DNA of 20,804 nt from Welwitschia mirabilis (Eukaryota > Gnetophyta > Gnetopsida > Welwitschiales): NCBI GenBank assembly GCA_051453625.1, contig JBOZIK010000001.1:192998321-193019124 (forward strand), written 5' to 3'. The position numbers and the translations under genes were made by a program. Below are positions 11,171 to 19,392 of this stretch, piece after piece. Numbering within the stretch: position 1 is the stretch's first letter; each line of letters begins with the position of its first letter. Below the pieces are notes generated by a model, which saw only the letters and a program-made list of their open reading frames with translations, searched no databases and had not been told where the DNA came from.

Positions 11171-11735
11171 TGATCTAGACTCATCTACCATTGCAATCTT
11201 GTCATTGGGACATGACATCAAAGGAGAAGTCAAACTACTATATGCATCTCATCATTTTAGGCTTGTGCTTCCTTAATGTTAAGTTATTAGCTTATATTTG
11301 TTGGATAATTTTATTTGTAGAATCTTCTATTTTAAGTATAAATATTTTTTATTTACATCTCTTTTATTAGGATCCATTTCTTAGGGATTTTAAAGTGTAA
11401 AAAAACCTTGTGCAAATGTACTCTTTAATATTTGACAAATACTTGTGAGCACTTTTAGTCTATTATTCTATTATAGTCCTTAAAGCAAAGAGAGTATTTC
11501 CTTAACAGAAGCATTTCATTTGTATGTTAGGTTGGTGTTCTCCAAAAATACTATTTATTATATGTTAAAGATATCTAAAGGTTTGAAGGAAAGCTCCCCT
11601 CTATGTGTGAACGTACCTAGGTTAGGGAAATAAAGAAATTGATAAGGTTTTAGTTTATGATTTAAGAATTGGTGTTTGTTAAATTTTTATTAATAAAAAT
11701 AATTCATCACTGTTCTTTGAGTTTAATGATCCTCA
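10421..11735 (+). mobile_element. Probable 5' LTR of first copia element (left limit uncertain)
   Basis: This AT-rich stretch lies immediately upstream of a copia-type primer binding site at 11738 and ends in CA at 11734-11735, as LTRs do. It contains repeated AGACATCT/AGATGTCT-like motifs (listed separately). An AT-rich ATATAAAAATAG at about 10955 could serve as a TATA box. The last part before the primer binding site resembles the end of copia LTRs. The partner LTR is not identifiable in full, so the left boundary is a guess. Confidence 0.4.
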
Positions 11736-11737
11736 AG

Positions 11738-11749
11738 TGGTATCAAAGC
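11738..11749 (+). promoter_or_regulatory. Copia primer binding site (initiator-Met tRNA type)
   Basis: TGGTATCAAAGC matches the usual plant copia primer binding site TGGTATCAGAGC, complementary to the 3' end of initiator methionine tRNA, with one G-to-A change. It sits 2 bases after the presumed LTR end and 38 bases before the gag ATG, the expected arrangement. Confidence 0.8.
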
Positions 11750-11787
11750 AAGTACTCAGAGAAAGGAGTAAAATCCTTAAGCTAATC

Positions 11788-13630
11788 ATGGAAGGGATTC
11801 CATTCATTAGATTTCCACTCTTTAATGGAATGAACTAATCATATTGAAAGATGAAAATGTAGGTGTACTTACAATATTTTAAGTTTCAGATTTGGTAAAG
11901 TATTAAAGATAGATATACAAAGCCTACAAAAACTGTCAAAGACACTACAAGAAACACTCTCATCTAGATCAAGCCTAGAAGGAAATGGAAAGACTAAGAC
12001 AAGGCATCCCTCATATATAACTTAAAGAAAAAAGATGATCTATACTAATCTCTTACCTTAAAAAAGTTCAACTGTATAATCGGATGCAAAACTAGTAATA
12101 AAATATGTAATCTATTGGAAGGCATATATGAGGAAACTTTAGTAGTCAAGTAATCTAAGCATTAGGTATGAACAAATTAGTTTAAAACTTGAAGATAAAT
12201 GATGATGAAAGAGTGAAAAATTACTTTACTAGGATAAACAACACTATGAATGCCATTCGATGTATTAGTGAAGATTTACTAGAGGCCAAAGTGATTTAGA
12301 AAGTAGCGAAATCATTGACTTTAGAATATAGGTAATAAAAAACTATAATATAAGAATAAAGAGATTTCAACACCATTAAGATTAAAGAATTTCAAAGTTC
12401 CCTAATAGCATATGAAATGAAACTCATTCAAGGCAGTGCTATAAAAGAGAATTCAATAGCACTTACGATAAGTGAAGGCTCTAAAGAAGTAGTAAAAGGT
12501 AAGGTAAAAGAAGCCATAAATATGGATGATTAAGAAGATGATGTGGACGAAGTACTAGCTCTAATCACAAGGTGTGTCAAAAAGCTACTTTTACAAAGGA
12601 ATAAGAGGAAATAAAACAACATTAGGTCATTAAGATTTCAAGTAAAAGATAAGTTTAAAGGTAAGCCTTCCTTTAGTTCCTCCTCTAAAAATAATATATC
12701 TAGATTATAATGTTCGGTATGTGGAGGATCAAGACATTTAGCCTCAAAATATTCTACCTATAATTGATTATAGGGTAAAGGATAAAAGAAATTAGCCCAA
12801 GAAAAATNNNNNNNNNNNNNNNNNNNNNNNNNNNNNNNNNNNNNNNNNNNNNNNNNNNNNNNNNNNNNNNNNNNNNNNNNNNNNNNNNNNNNNNNNNNNN
12901 NNNNNNNTTATAGGGTAAAGGATAAAAGAAATAGCCCAAGAAAAATAAATCCTTTCTCACAAGTTGGGATGATGATAAAGGTGCCATAAAGGTAGACACC
13001 CCAAATGAAAATAGCACTAATTCATCTAACATGGCTATCATTCATACCCTAAATAATAATTAAGAGGAAAGTGGTGAACAATAATTAAAAGTAAAGATGA
13101 AACAGGTATGACACTTTAAGAAAGGTATGACTTAATTTTTGAAGAATTTGTTAAGTTGTAATAATTATATTTCAAGATGAAAAAATTACTTCATAAACAT
13201 GTAGATTATTGAATGAAAACTTAGCCCTTAAGATAGAGATCAACAAACTAACATATGAGTTAAAGCATGTTAGCTAGAAACTTATAGATAACAAGAATAT
13301 CAATAAGACATTCATCTAAGAAAAGGAGACATTGAAGATCATGCTTAGACAATGCAAGAGTATTAATAACATAAGTGATCTTAGACATAATAAAGCTTCT
13401 ACTAGTACTTCAACCTCAGTCTTCAATAAAGGGAACTATAAGCCAAGGCATAAGCATTTAGAATTTATAAATAACATTACTTATTACTACTATAACGAAT
13501 GTGATCATTATCAATTTAGTTACTCATAAAAGTTAACTAGAAGATATTATGCTGATAATGTCAAAAGGCCAAAGAAATTGGTTTGGCATTTTATGCAGGT
13601 AAAGTCAAAGATAATGTGGGTTCCTAAGTC
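11788..13630 (+). pseudogene. Ty1/copia gag relic (first copy)
   Basis: The ATG at 11788 begins MEGIPFIRFPLFNGMN, stop, SY, stop, KMKM. This is the N-terminal copia Gag signature in which FNG-x-NY-x-x-W is expected, and the Trp is now TGA. Weak UBN2-like pieces follow in shifting frames (NKICNLLEGIYEETL near 12095). A first zinc-knuckle relic at 12711-12752 reads CSVCGGSRHLASKY, with the last Cys changed to Tyr. Then come an acidic patch with SWDDDKG (about 12976) and a decayed coiled-coil stretch. A second knuckle relic at 13482-13523 reads YYYYNECDHYQFSY, with all three Cys positions Tyr but the His kept. Gag binds and packages the element's RNA. Numerous stops and frameshifts make it non-functional. 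An assembly gap with duplicated flanks lies inside (12768-12946). Confidence 0.85.
12768..12946. other. 100-N gap with duplicated flanks (assembly artefact)
   Basis: Ns occupy 12808-12907. The 40 bases before the gap (12768-12807) recur after it (12908-12946), differing by one T deletion. This is what unmerged overlapping contig ends produce. The true gag sequence probably contains this segment once. Confidence 0.85.
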
Positions 13631-13639
13631 GAGGTCATC

Positions 13640-13916
13640 TCTTTTAGCTCAAATTATCTTATGAGATATAATGAATCATACATAGTACATTAATAGTAGA
13701 TGCCCAAGGCACATGATGGATAACAAATCTAGTTTCACTTCCTTGGTTGAGTAAGATAAAGGTGTACTTACTTTTGATAATAACATAGAGGCATAAATCA
13801 AAAGTATTAGAATCATTATTAAAGGTAATTTTTATGAGGTAAAACATGTATTTTACATTAAAGGTTTACAACATAACTTACTTAGTATTAGCCAATTATG
13901 TGATGCTCATTGTTAA
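13640..13916 (+). pseudogene. Ty1/copia protease relic (first copy)
   Basis: Following the gag relic, the frame carries WVPKSR (about 13618, typical of the Gag-protease junction). The active-site region follows as INSRCPRHMMDNKSSF (NSRC at 13692-13703). The family has Asp-Ser-Gly-Cys/Ala there. The catalytic Asp is Asn and the Gly is Arg, both G-to-A changes. Later come VKHVFYIKGLQHNLLSISQL and CDAHC, which match the conserved end of the copia protease region (GLKHNLLSISQLCD-like). The frame ends with a TAA at 13914-13916 and another stop soon after. It is inactive. In the family, this enzyme cleaves the copia polyprotein. Confidence 0.85.
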
Positions 13917-14120
13917 TGAGTAGAAACTGACATTCTGTGTAATTTAATTGATTAATTTATCTTAATGGAAGATATTAATATAATCTATTCTATCATAAAA
14001 ACATGTCTTCTATTGATTTTCTATATTAATTATGGACTTATTATTTTACCATAATATTTTTAGGTTAATTATCACATTTTTAAGGATCTTTGCAAAACAT
14101 GATAGTTATAAAAACTAAAA
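13917..14120 (+). pseudogene. Start of copia GAG-pre-integrase region, then truncation
   Basis: Beyond the protease, the pieces VETDILCNLID and FILMEDINIIYSI (to about 14000) resemble the beginning of the GAG-pre-integrase region. After that the similarity stops. No integrase, reverse transcriptase or RNase H motif follows, so this copia copy is truncated close to the LTR-like start at 14121. Confidence 0.5.
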
Positions 14121-14525
14121 TGTTGGCACTGTCTAAGACTACTGGTGTTGTCAGTCCTTTTGTGCAAAACACCTTAATCCTCATGTTCCTAAGTTGTCAT
14201 GCAAAATTGGATTAAATGCATTTATGGCCTTGATCGAATTCCATATTAGAAGTAACTTGAATTCTTGATAATATGTGATAGGTATAATGATAACACATAG
14301 CAGCGACATGTGATATTGCTAAGTAGGATGATGGTGGAAACACATGACAATGACAATGATCAGCAAAAGCAATAACATCCAGGAGCTAAGTGTTGATCAT
14401 GTTATAAAAATATCTACCTAATGAATAGATGATAAAACACCCTACCTAGTACCATCATTATGTAACTGCTCATCTAATGCTATAATCCAAAGGCTTGTAA
14501 CCACCCTTCACCCCCTATTCTTACT

Positions 14526-14533
14526 TATAAAAG
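14526..14533 (+). promoter_or_regulatory. TATA-like box in LTR-like segment
   Basis: TATAAAAG is followed by GGCC in a locally less AT-rich context, and a C- and T-rich stretch precedes it. This is the usual look of an LTR promoter, with transcription expected about 30 bases downstream. It is known only from sequence shape. Confidence 0.4.
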
Positions 14534-15075
14534 GGCCTTAAGTTCTTCATTATCACATTCTTTATTTTAACAAGTAAAGAACCTTTCGAGTAATCAAGTT
14601 CTCATGGCCTTCTAAGCACTTCTTTGAGGAGTAAGCATGCTTTCAAGGATAGCTTGAAGAGTCCTTCCTGCTTCTTTCAATCTTTGATGTAATGTGAATT
14701 TTCTTTGATTCAATACTAAAGAGTTGTTCTCTTTTGATTATTAGTCAAAATTCATTTTGTACTAGGAATTATTAAGTAATGATGCATTATTAAGTTTTAT
14801 TTTAGTTAACCAAGTGAATTTTAGTAGTTAATTGGTCTAAATCTTAGTAATTACATGGATCCTGTGTATATTAAGTTCATACTTTCCATTTTTATTACAA
14901 GAATATGAAGGACTATTAACTTTCGAATTCACAATAATCATATGGTAAATGAGATTATGTCACTAAGACTTCTATGTTTTGAGTAATTAAAGAAGTTTTT
15001 GTTACTTAAATAGAATTCACTTATATTAATTTTAATCATGTAATTATTAAGTTAAAATGTATATCGATGTTATTA

Positions 15076-15390
15076 AAAATTAGAAACTTTGAAAGTCTTT
15101 AGATATGCAAGGAAGATATCTTTTATATGTGTAGACTTCTATGTTAAAGACATCTCTTTAGATTACAAATGTCTCTAGCTGTCAGTTGTTAAAAACCCAA
15201 TAAAAGTAGGACAAACATCTTTCAGATCCATAGACATATATATTTTTCATTTTAGATGTGTTACACAAAAGTAAACATCTTTTTTGCATCTAGATACAAC
15301 TTCTATTGTTTAATATCTAGGCATGTTTTATTATTATAAACATCTGTAATTATCATTCGAGATGTCTATCAGATGGTAAACGTCTTTGAT
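15076..15390. repeat. Second cluster of AGACATCT / AGATGTCT motifs
   Basis: Motifs include GAAGATATCTTT (15111), AAAGACATCTCTT (about 15146), AATGTCTCTAG (about 15167), AACATCTTTCAG (about 15214), AGATGTGT (about 15255), AAACATCTTTT (about 15273), AAACATCTGTA (about 15339), GAGATGTCTATCAGATGG (about 15359) and AACGTCTTTG (about 15379). It is related in motif to the cluster at 10421-11170 but not alignable by eye over its length. It may be U3 subrepeats of a related LTR. Confidence 0.5.
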
Positions 15391-15404
15391 ACAGTGGCAT
15401 AAAA

Positions 15405-15910
15405 ATAGTAAACACATATGACAATTAAGTTGTAAGCCCTTTTCAATTGAGTAGGGGACCACCAAATCTTATTTTCTCTCCTCCAATTAGTAAGTATCTG
15501 CATCAATGTGTTGAAAAGCTCCATTTCTAATAGAGTTCTTTGGATAAATGTCTTGCATTTGGAAGAAGTCTAGGCAACAAGAAAACATAGGTGAAATCCT
15601 CCATTCAAGTGTAAGTTTTGTATGTTTTGATAGTTTCTTTCAGAGTGCTAGTTTATTCTTCCTATATCATGCAAATATGATGAGAAAAAATCCTACTAGC
15701 TTCATCAAGGTAATGAAAATTACCCCAGAGGCATAACCAGCACAATATGAGCTTTGGTTTTTTCATGAGACAACTTAAAGAAGATATAATTTGTGGATCA
15801 ATAATTCTATCATTGTAAAGAGCATTCTTGGGTTTTAAAATTAATGGAAAAATCATATTCTCTTCTATTTTTCTCATCTAGGTTGATGAAAGATTGTTTA
15901 ATTAGCATAA
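15405..15910. other. Unassigned DNA before the transposon-protein relic
   Basis: It holds short overlapping open frames on both strands (15548-15736 plus, 15662-15877 minus), none with a recognised motif. It may contain the decayed N-terminal part of the plant transposon-protein ORF, which begins to be recognisable at 15911. Confidence 0.4.
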
Positions 15911-17158
15911 AATATTTCATATCCCATGATGTATGAGTTTTATGCCAACATTTATAAGATCTACAATTTCACAGGACATTTTTAGGTACATATTAGAGGT
16001 ACACCTCTGGATTTGTCTCTAAATATTATCAATAACCTCCTTCACATTTATGATTCCAATATTCAACAAGTGTTTATGCATTCTTTCAAGAAATTTTCAA
16101 ATGTAAGGTAGCCAAAGTATCTCATTATAGTTTGAGTATAGTTATCTTTGATAATTTTAATATGGCATTTCATGAGAATGTAGAACACAAGAATATGGTC
16201 TTTGATGCATCTCTTTTAAGTTTGATATCATTCTACAATATCTTAATTAGAGTTGAAAGTTACAATTATTGTAGTCTAATGTGGACATTTGTGGTGTAGT
16301 TTTTACTTATTATTTTGTATTATGTAAAGATATTATCACTCTATTTTATAAGGGTCAATCTTTAGGACATCCATGCTTGATTAGTCTTATTATTAATAAT
16401 GTTGATATTATAGTATCATAGGTAAATTTTGTTATGTCAAAGAAACTTTTACTTGAGTTTAACAAGAAGAGATGCATACTTATTCAATTAAGAAGAGGCA
16501 TAAGAAGAAGACCTCCTAAGAGATAATTCTAGAGGGAAAAAGTCATGATTTTCATAGTCCATCATCTTTAAATAAAAGTCTTTGTAATATTTCCAATATG
16601 ATTGAAAATATTGGAACACATCTAGTACAGTTGAAGAAGCGTAAAGACATGACAAGTAGGAGGGAGGCTCTAGCTACTAGTTGTGAGATCATAGGGATTC
16701 CCATTTAGATAAATTCTGATAAAGAAGAAGAGGAAGTAGAGACTCCACTACCTCTTGGTATAAGTTATGATTTAGAAATGCATAAAGAGTTAAAGGAATT
16801 AGAAGCATCTGAATCAAAAGCAAAGGAGAAATAGATTAAGGGGGAAGAACAACCTCTACCATAGCAACACTATGTGAAGTTAGAGGACTTGGATGGTTAT
16901 CCTCTTATCTTTTATATGCCTTACTATAAACTATCCATTCATTACCTCACTTATGCTTCTTCATCATTGCTAACTCCATCACAACCTCCTACTCCATTGT
17001 CATCTCATCTACGCTTACCACCTTCATTACCACCTCCCATTCATGCTTCAGCGTCTAGTATTGCTCCTTTCTTTAAGTTAGGTTTTATAGTAACAGCCAC
17101 AACTAGATTCTTTGATACCTACATAATACCTCATAACTATGTTTATATGAAGAGGTAG
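15911..17158 (+). pseudogene. Putative plant transposon protein (Transposase_32-like) relic
   Basis: Pieces of one protein can be followed on the plus strand. EFYANIYKIYNFTGHF (frame 2, stop at 15983-15985), then HIRGTPLDLSLNIINNLLHI, resemble the family pattern REFYANL ... VRGK ... FS...IN..LGL. Next comes ITLFYKGQSLGHPCLISLII (frame 3, about 16335-16394), matching the family's later LGFPSLIT.LC block. From 16541 to the TAA/TAG end at 17158, frame 2 is open apart from three TAG stops (16706-16708, 16832-16834, 16862-16864). It gives a coiled-coil-like Lys/Glu-rich stretch, then a Pro/Ser-rich stretch with QPPTPLSSHLRLPPSLPPP. Such ORFs occur in plant gypsy-type elements, and their molecular role is not known to me. 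At least two frameshifts break it. The family name is from memory of its motifs and is moderately sure. Confidence 0.55.
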
Positions 17159-17245
17159 GCCTCATAGGGTCATTGATAGTCATCTCAAGAATTATTGCAA
17201 AAATGACACACTCCACCTCCCATGTCATCATAGTCCTATACAATT

Positions 17246-17440
17246 TTGACGTTCACTACTTATGATAATGATGATGACAGTGATGTTATAGGAGACTATT
17301 ATACTAGTGATTCATCTCTTAGTGATCAGGATTTATTAACATCCAAAAATAGGGAGAAAGTAATAAATCTTTATGAGCAATTATGTGAGTTTAAAGGCAG
17401 CTGGTATAAGATTATGTTTTGTCAATTGATATCAAACTAA
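17246..17440 (+). other. Short acidic open stretch, perhaps tail of the same element
   Basis: The frame is open from an ATG at 17246 to a TAA at 17438-17440 and encodes an Asp- and Ser-rich peptide (YDNDDDSDVIGDYYTSDSSL), then KVINLYEQLCEFKGSW. No family is recognised. It lies 85 bases after the transposon-protein relic and before the copia LTR, so it may be another decayed part of the first element. Confidence 0.2.
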
Positions 17441-17566
17441 TATCTTCTATATAGTAAATTTTATATCTCTTATGTAGCAGATGTTAATTACTTGTAGGTC
17501 TAGAGATTAAACCAAAACCATTGACTTCTAAACACTAGAAACCTGTTAGTCCTATTACCCTTTTAA

Positions 17567-18170
17567 GGGGTCAATCGGACCTTCTAGGGGTCAACCGCAC
17601 CTGAAGCATATAGACAAAATGAACTGTATCCACAGGGGTCGACCGGATTTCTGATGGGGTCAACCAGATCTATAACCACGAGAACTAATATCCCTAAACT
17701 GAAAGGCAAGGGGTCTACTAGACCTTTATGGAGTGGATCGGATTTGAGGACCTGATAAACGGTATCTCTGACTGAATGACAAGGGATTGACTAGGCCTAT
17801 GATGGGGTCAACCAGATCTGTGAACTAAGGAACAGTACTCCTAAACTAATTAACAAGGGATTGATCGGACCTATGATGGAGTCGACTGGACCTAAGCACT
17901 ATGTAGCTGATACTCCTAAGACGATCGTTATGAGGTCGACTAAATACCTGAAGGAGTCAACTAGACTTGATGCTGGAAAAAGGTCTTTATCACAAAAGGC
18001 AAGCGACTAGATTTTATTATGGGTGATCAAACTAGGGTCGAACCCAGATAGGATCGACCAGACATGAAGCCATAAGAAATTGGGGATGATCAAAATTTTC
18101 TTTCAAGAGACCTATGTAAGTCACGGCACCCAAATGGGGTCGACCAAACTTTTGCGGGGTCGACCAGATG
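17567..18170. repeat. Compound repeat of GGGGTCGACCGGACC-type motifs in pairs
   Basis: About 17 variants of a 15-base motif, GGGGTCGACCGGA-like, occur in pairs 20-21 bases apart: 17567/17587, 17635/17656, 17710/17730, 17783/17804, 17857/17878, 17932/17953 and 18136/18156. Less regular copies lie between 17998 and 18060. Successive pairs are spaced 68, 75, 73, 74 and 75 bases, so the higher-order unit is about 73 bp. The core GTCGAC is a palindrome. Many copies read GTCAAC or GTCTAC, as expected if the CG has decayed. Confidence 0.85.
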
Positions 18171-18252
18171 GAATGAAACTAAAATTTTCTATCCATTATA
18201 TATCCATTATATATTTGTTAGATAGTCATTTTCTAGCCATTTATAGTCGTTG

Positions 18253-18498
18253 GAAGCGCATTTCAAATGTAATAGACCCTAAAGGCCTTCCAATATAAAG
18301 AGCCAAGAGATAGATGACCATAAAANNNNNNNNNNNNNNNNNNNNNNNNNNNNNNNNNNNNNNNNNNNNNNNNNNNNNNNNNNNNNNNNNNNNNNNNNNN
18401 NNNNNNNNNNNNNNNNNNNNNNNNNGAAGTGCATTTCAAATGTAATAAACCCTAAAGGCCTTCCAATATAAAGAGCCAAGAGATAGATGACCATAAAA
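18253..18498. other. 100-N gap with 73-bp duplicated flanks (assembly artefact)
   Basis: Ns occupy 18326-18425. The 73 bases before (18253-18325) recur after it (18426-18498) with two differences, both transitions. This fits unmerged contig ends or two haplotypes placed in tandem. The LTR TATA box therefore appears twice (18294-18300 and 18467-18473). Confidence 0.9.
18294..18300 (+). promoter_or_regulatory. LTR TATA box of second copia element
   Basis: TATAAAG lies in CCTTCCAATATAAAGAGCC, downstream of the GTCGAC-type repeats and upstream of the R/U5-like region, as in large copia LTRs. Transcription of the element would be expected to start about 30 bases downstream. A duplicate at 18467-18473 comes from the gap artefact. 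Confidence 0.6.
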
Positions 18499-18763
18499 TC
18501 TTTTGGAACCATCTTCATTTGTGTTAATCTTTTGGATCTAACAAACAAGAATTATAATCTTGTGATATTTACTGTTGAGTCTTGGCATTTGTACTTCTGA
18601 TCAAGAAAGATTTGTTGTCTGTATCATCTCTATATGCAAGATTAGATCTAGTGCTTTATCTATTGTACATCTATAGGAGAAGAGCTTTATCAAATCTGTT
18701 GTATCAAGAATGTGTAATATCCATGCATATTAGCATCATTACATCACTATTCTACTTTGTGAA

Positions 18764-19012
18764 AGGTTGAAACTAAGCCTTGAAAAGTCCGTTTAAAAGT
18801 TGAGACTAAGCTTGGAAAATTCCANNNNNNNNNNNNNNNNNNNNNNNNNNNNNNNNNNNNNNNNNNNNNNNNNNNNNNNNNNNNNNNNNNNNNNNNNNNN
18901 NNNNNNNNNNNNNNNNNNNNNNNNTAAGCCTTGAAAAGTCCGTTCAAAAGTTGAGACTAAGCTTGGAAAATTCCATTTAAAGGTTGAGACTAAGCCTGAA
19001 AAAGTTTGTTTA
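18764..19012. repeat. 33-bp tandem repeats in the LTR, with a 100-N gap artefact
   Basis: AGGTTGAAACTAAGCCTTG (18764), AGTTGAGACTAAGCTTGG (18798, seen again at 18949) and AGGTTGAGACTAAGCCTG (18981) are three units of 32-34 bp. The N run at 18825-18924 is flanked by a 51-base duplication (18774-18824 and 18925-18975, one transition), so the fourth apparent unit is probably an assembly copy. Confidence 0.75.
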
Positions 19013-19329
19013 TAAAGATTACAGGTGAACTTAGAACACCTGGTGGAGTCAGAAAGATCCGAATTAAGCTTGGTGATAAGCTATTCATCGAGAGTGGAGT
19101 AGGGAGATTCTTGAACCACTATAAATCTTGTGTGCATCTATTTGGTATTTCGTGCTTTCAATTAGCTTATTTCTTTACTTCTAATATCTATTCTTTTCAT
19201 GCACATTTTACATTAATAAATTACTTTGTGCAAGTTTTTAATACATCTGTGATTTATTTAGCATGCTCTGTTGTAATTTTTTAAGAACCTATTCACATAC
19301 CCCCCTCTAGGGTTCTCGATCTTATTAAC

Positions 19330-19341
19330 TAGTATCAGAAC
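19330..19341 (+). promoter_or_regulatory. Copia primer binding site, second element
   Basis: TAGTATCAGAAC corresponds to the usual TGGTATCAGAGC, complementary to initiator methionine tRNA, with two G-to-A changes. It lies right after the LTR-end sequence and 51 bases before the gag ATG. Confidence 0.75.
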
Positions 19342-19392
19342 TAAGTTAAGTCTTATTTGGTTTTTAACTGATCTTGACTTTAGAACTCTAAA

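Larger units (their letters stand above)
14121..15399 (+). mobile_element. LTR-like segment, possible solo LTR (limits tentative)
   Basis: The segment begins TGTTGGCAC, a common LTR terminus, directly after the truncated copia protease region. A TATA-like TATAAAAG lies at 14526-14533 in a context (CTTATAAAAGGGCC) typical of LTR promoters. A possible right end is the CA at 15398-15399: TAAAA follows it (15400-15404), and TAAAA also precedes the left end (14116-14120), as a 5-bp target-site duplication would. TAAAA is common in such AT-rich DNA, so the right limit and the duplication are weak. No primer binding site was found inside or right after it. Confidence 0.3.
17543..19329 (+). mobile_element. 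5' LTR of second copia element (left end tentative)
   Basis: The right end is set by a primer binding site at 19330 and the preceding CCCCCCTCTAGGG (19300-19313), a stretch typical of the 3' end of large copia LTRs. ACCACTATAAATCTTGTGTG at about 19117 is also characteristic of the U5 part of this LTR type. Inside, in order, are a compound GTCGAC-type repeat (17567-18170), a TATA box (18294-18300) and about three 33-bp repeats (from 18764). The left end is proposed at TGTTAGTCC (17543). This is a guess, because the 3' LTR lies outside the window. Two artefactual gaps with duplicated flanks inflate the apparent length. Confidence 0.6.

Noticed and set aside
12754-13041. Minus-strand open frame of 95 codons
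   Set aside because: It spans a 100-N gap and repeats its own sequence on both sides. It is antisense to the copia gag and is an assembly artefact.
11788-13916. Alternative genetic code, with TGA or TAG read as Trp or other residues
   Set aside because: All three stop codons appear, along with Cys-to-Tyr and Asp-to-Asn changes and frameshifts, so ordinary decay explains the data.
18279-18548. Minus-strand open frame of 89 codons
   Set aside because: It spans a 100-N gap with duplicated flanks inside an LTR, so its two ends are the same peptide twice.
19006-19284. 92-codon plus-strand open frame upstream of the copia gag
   Set aside because: It lies in the U5 part of the LTR, which is non-coding in this family. 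The sequence is explained by LTR features.
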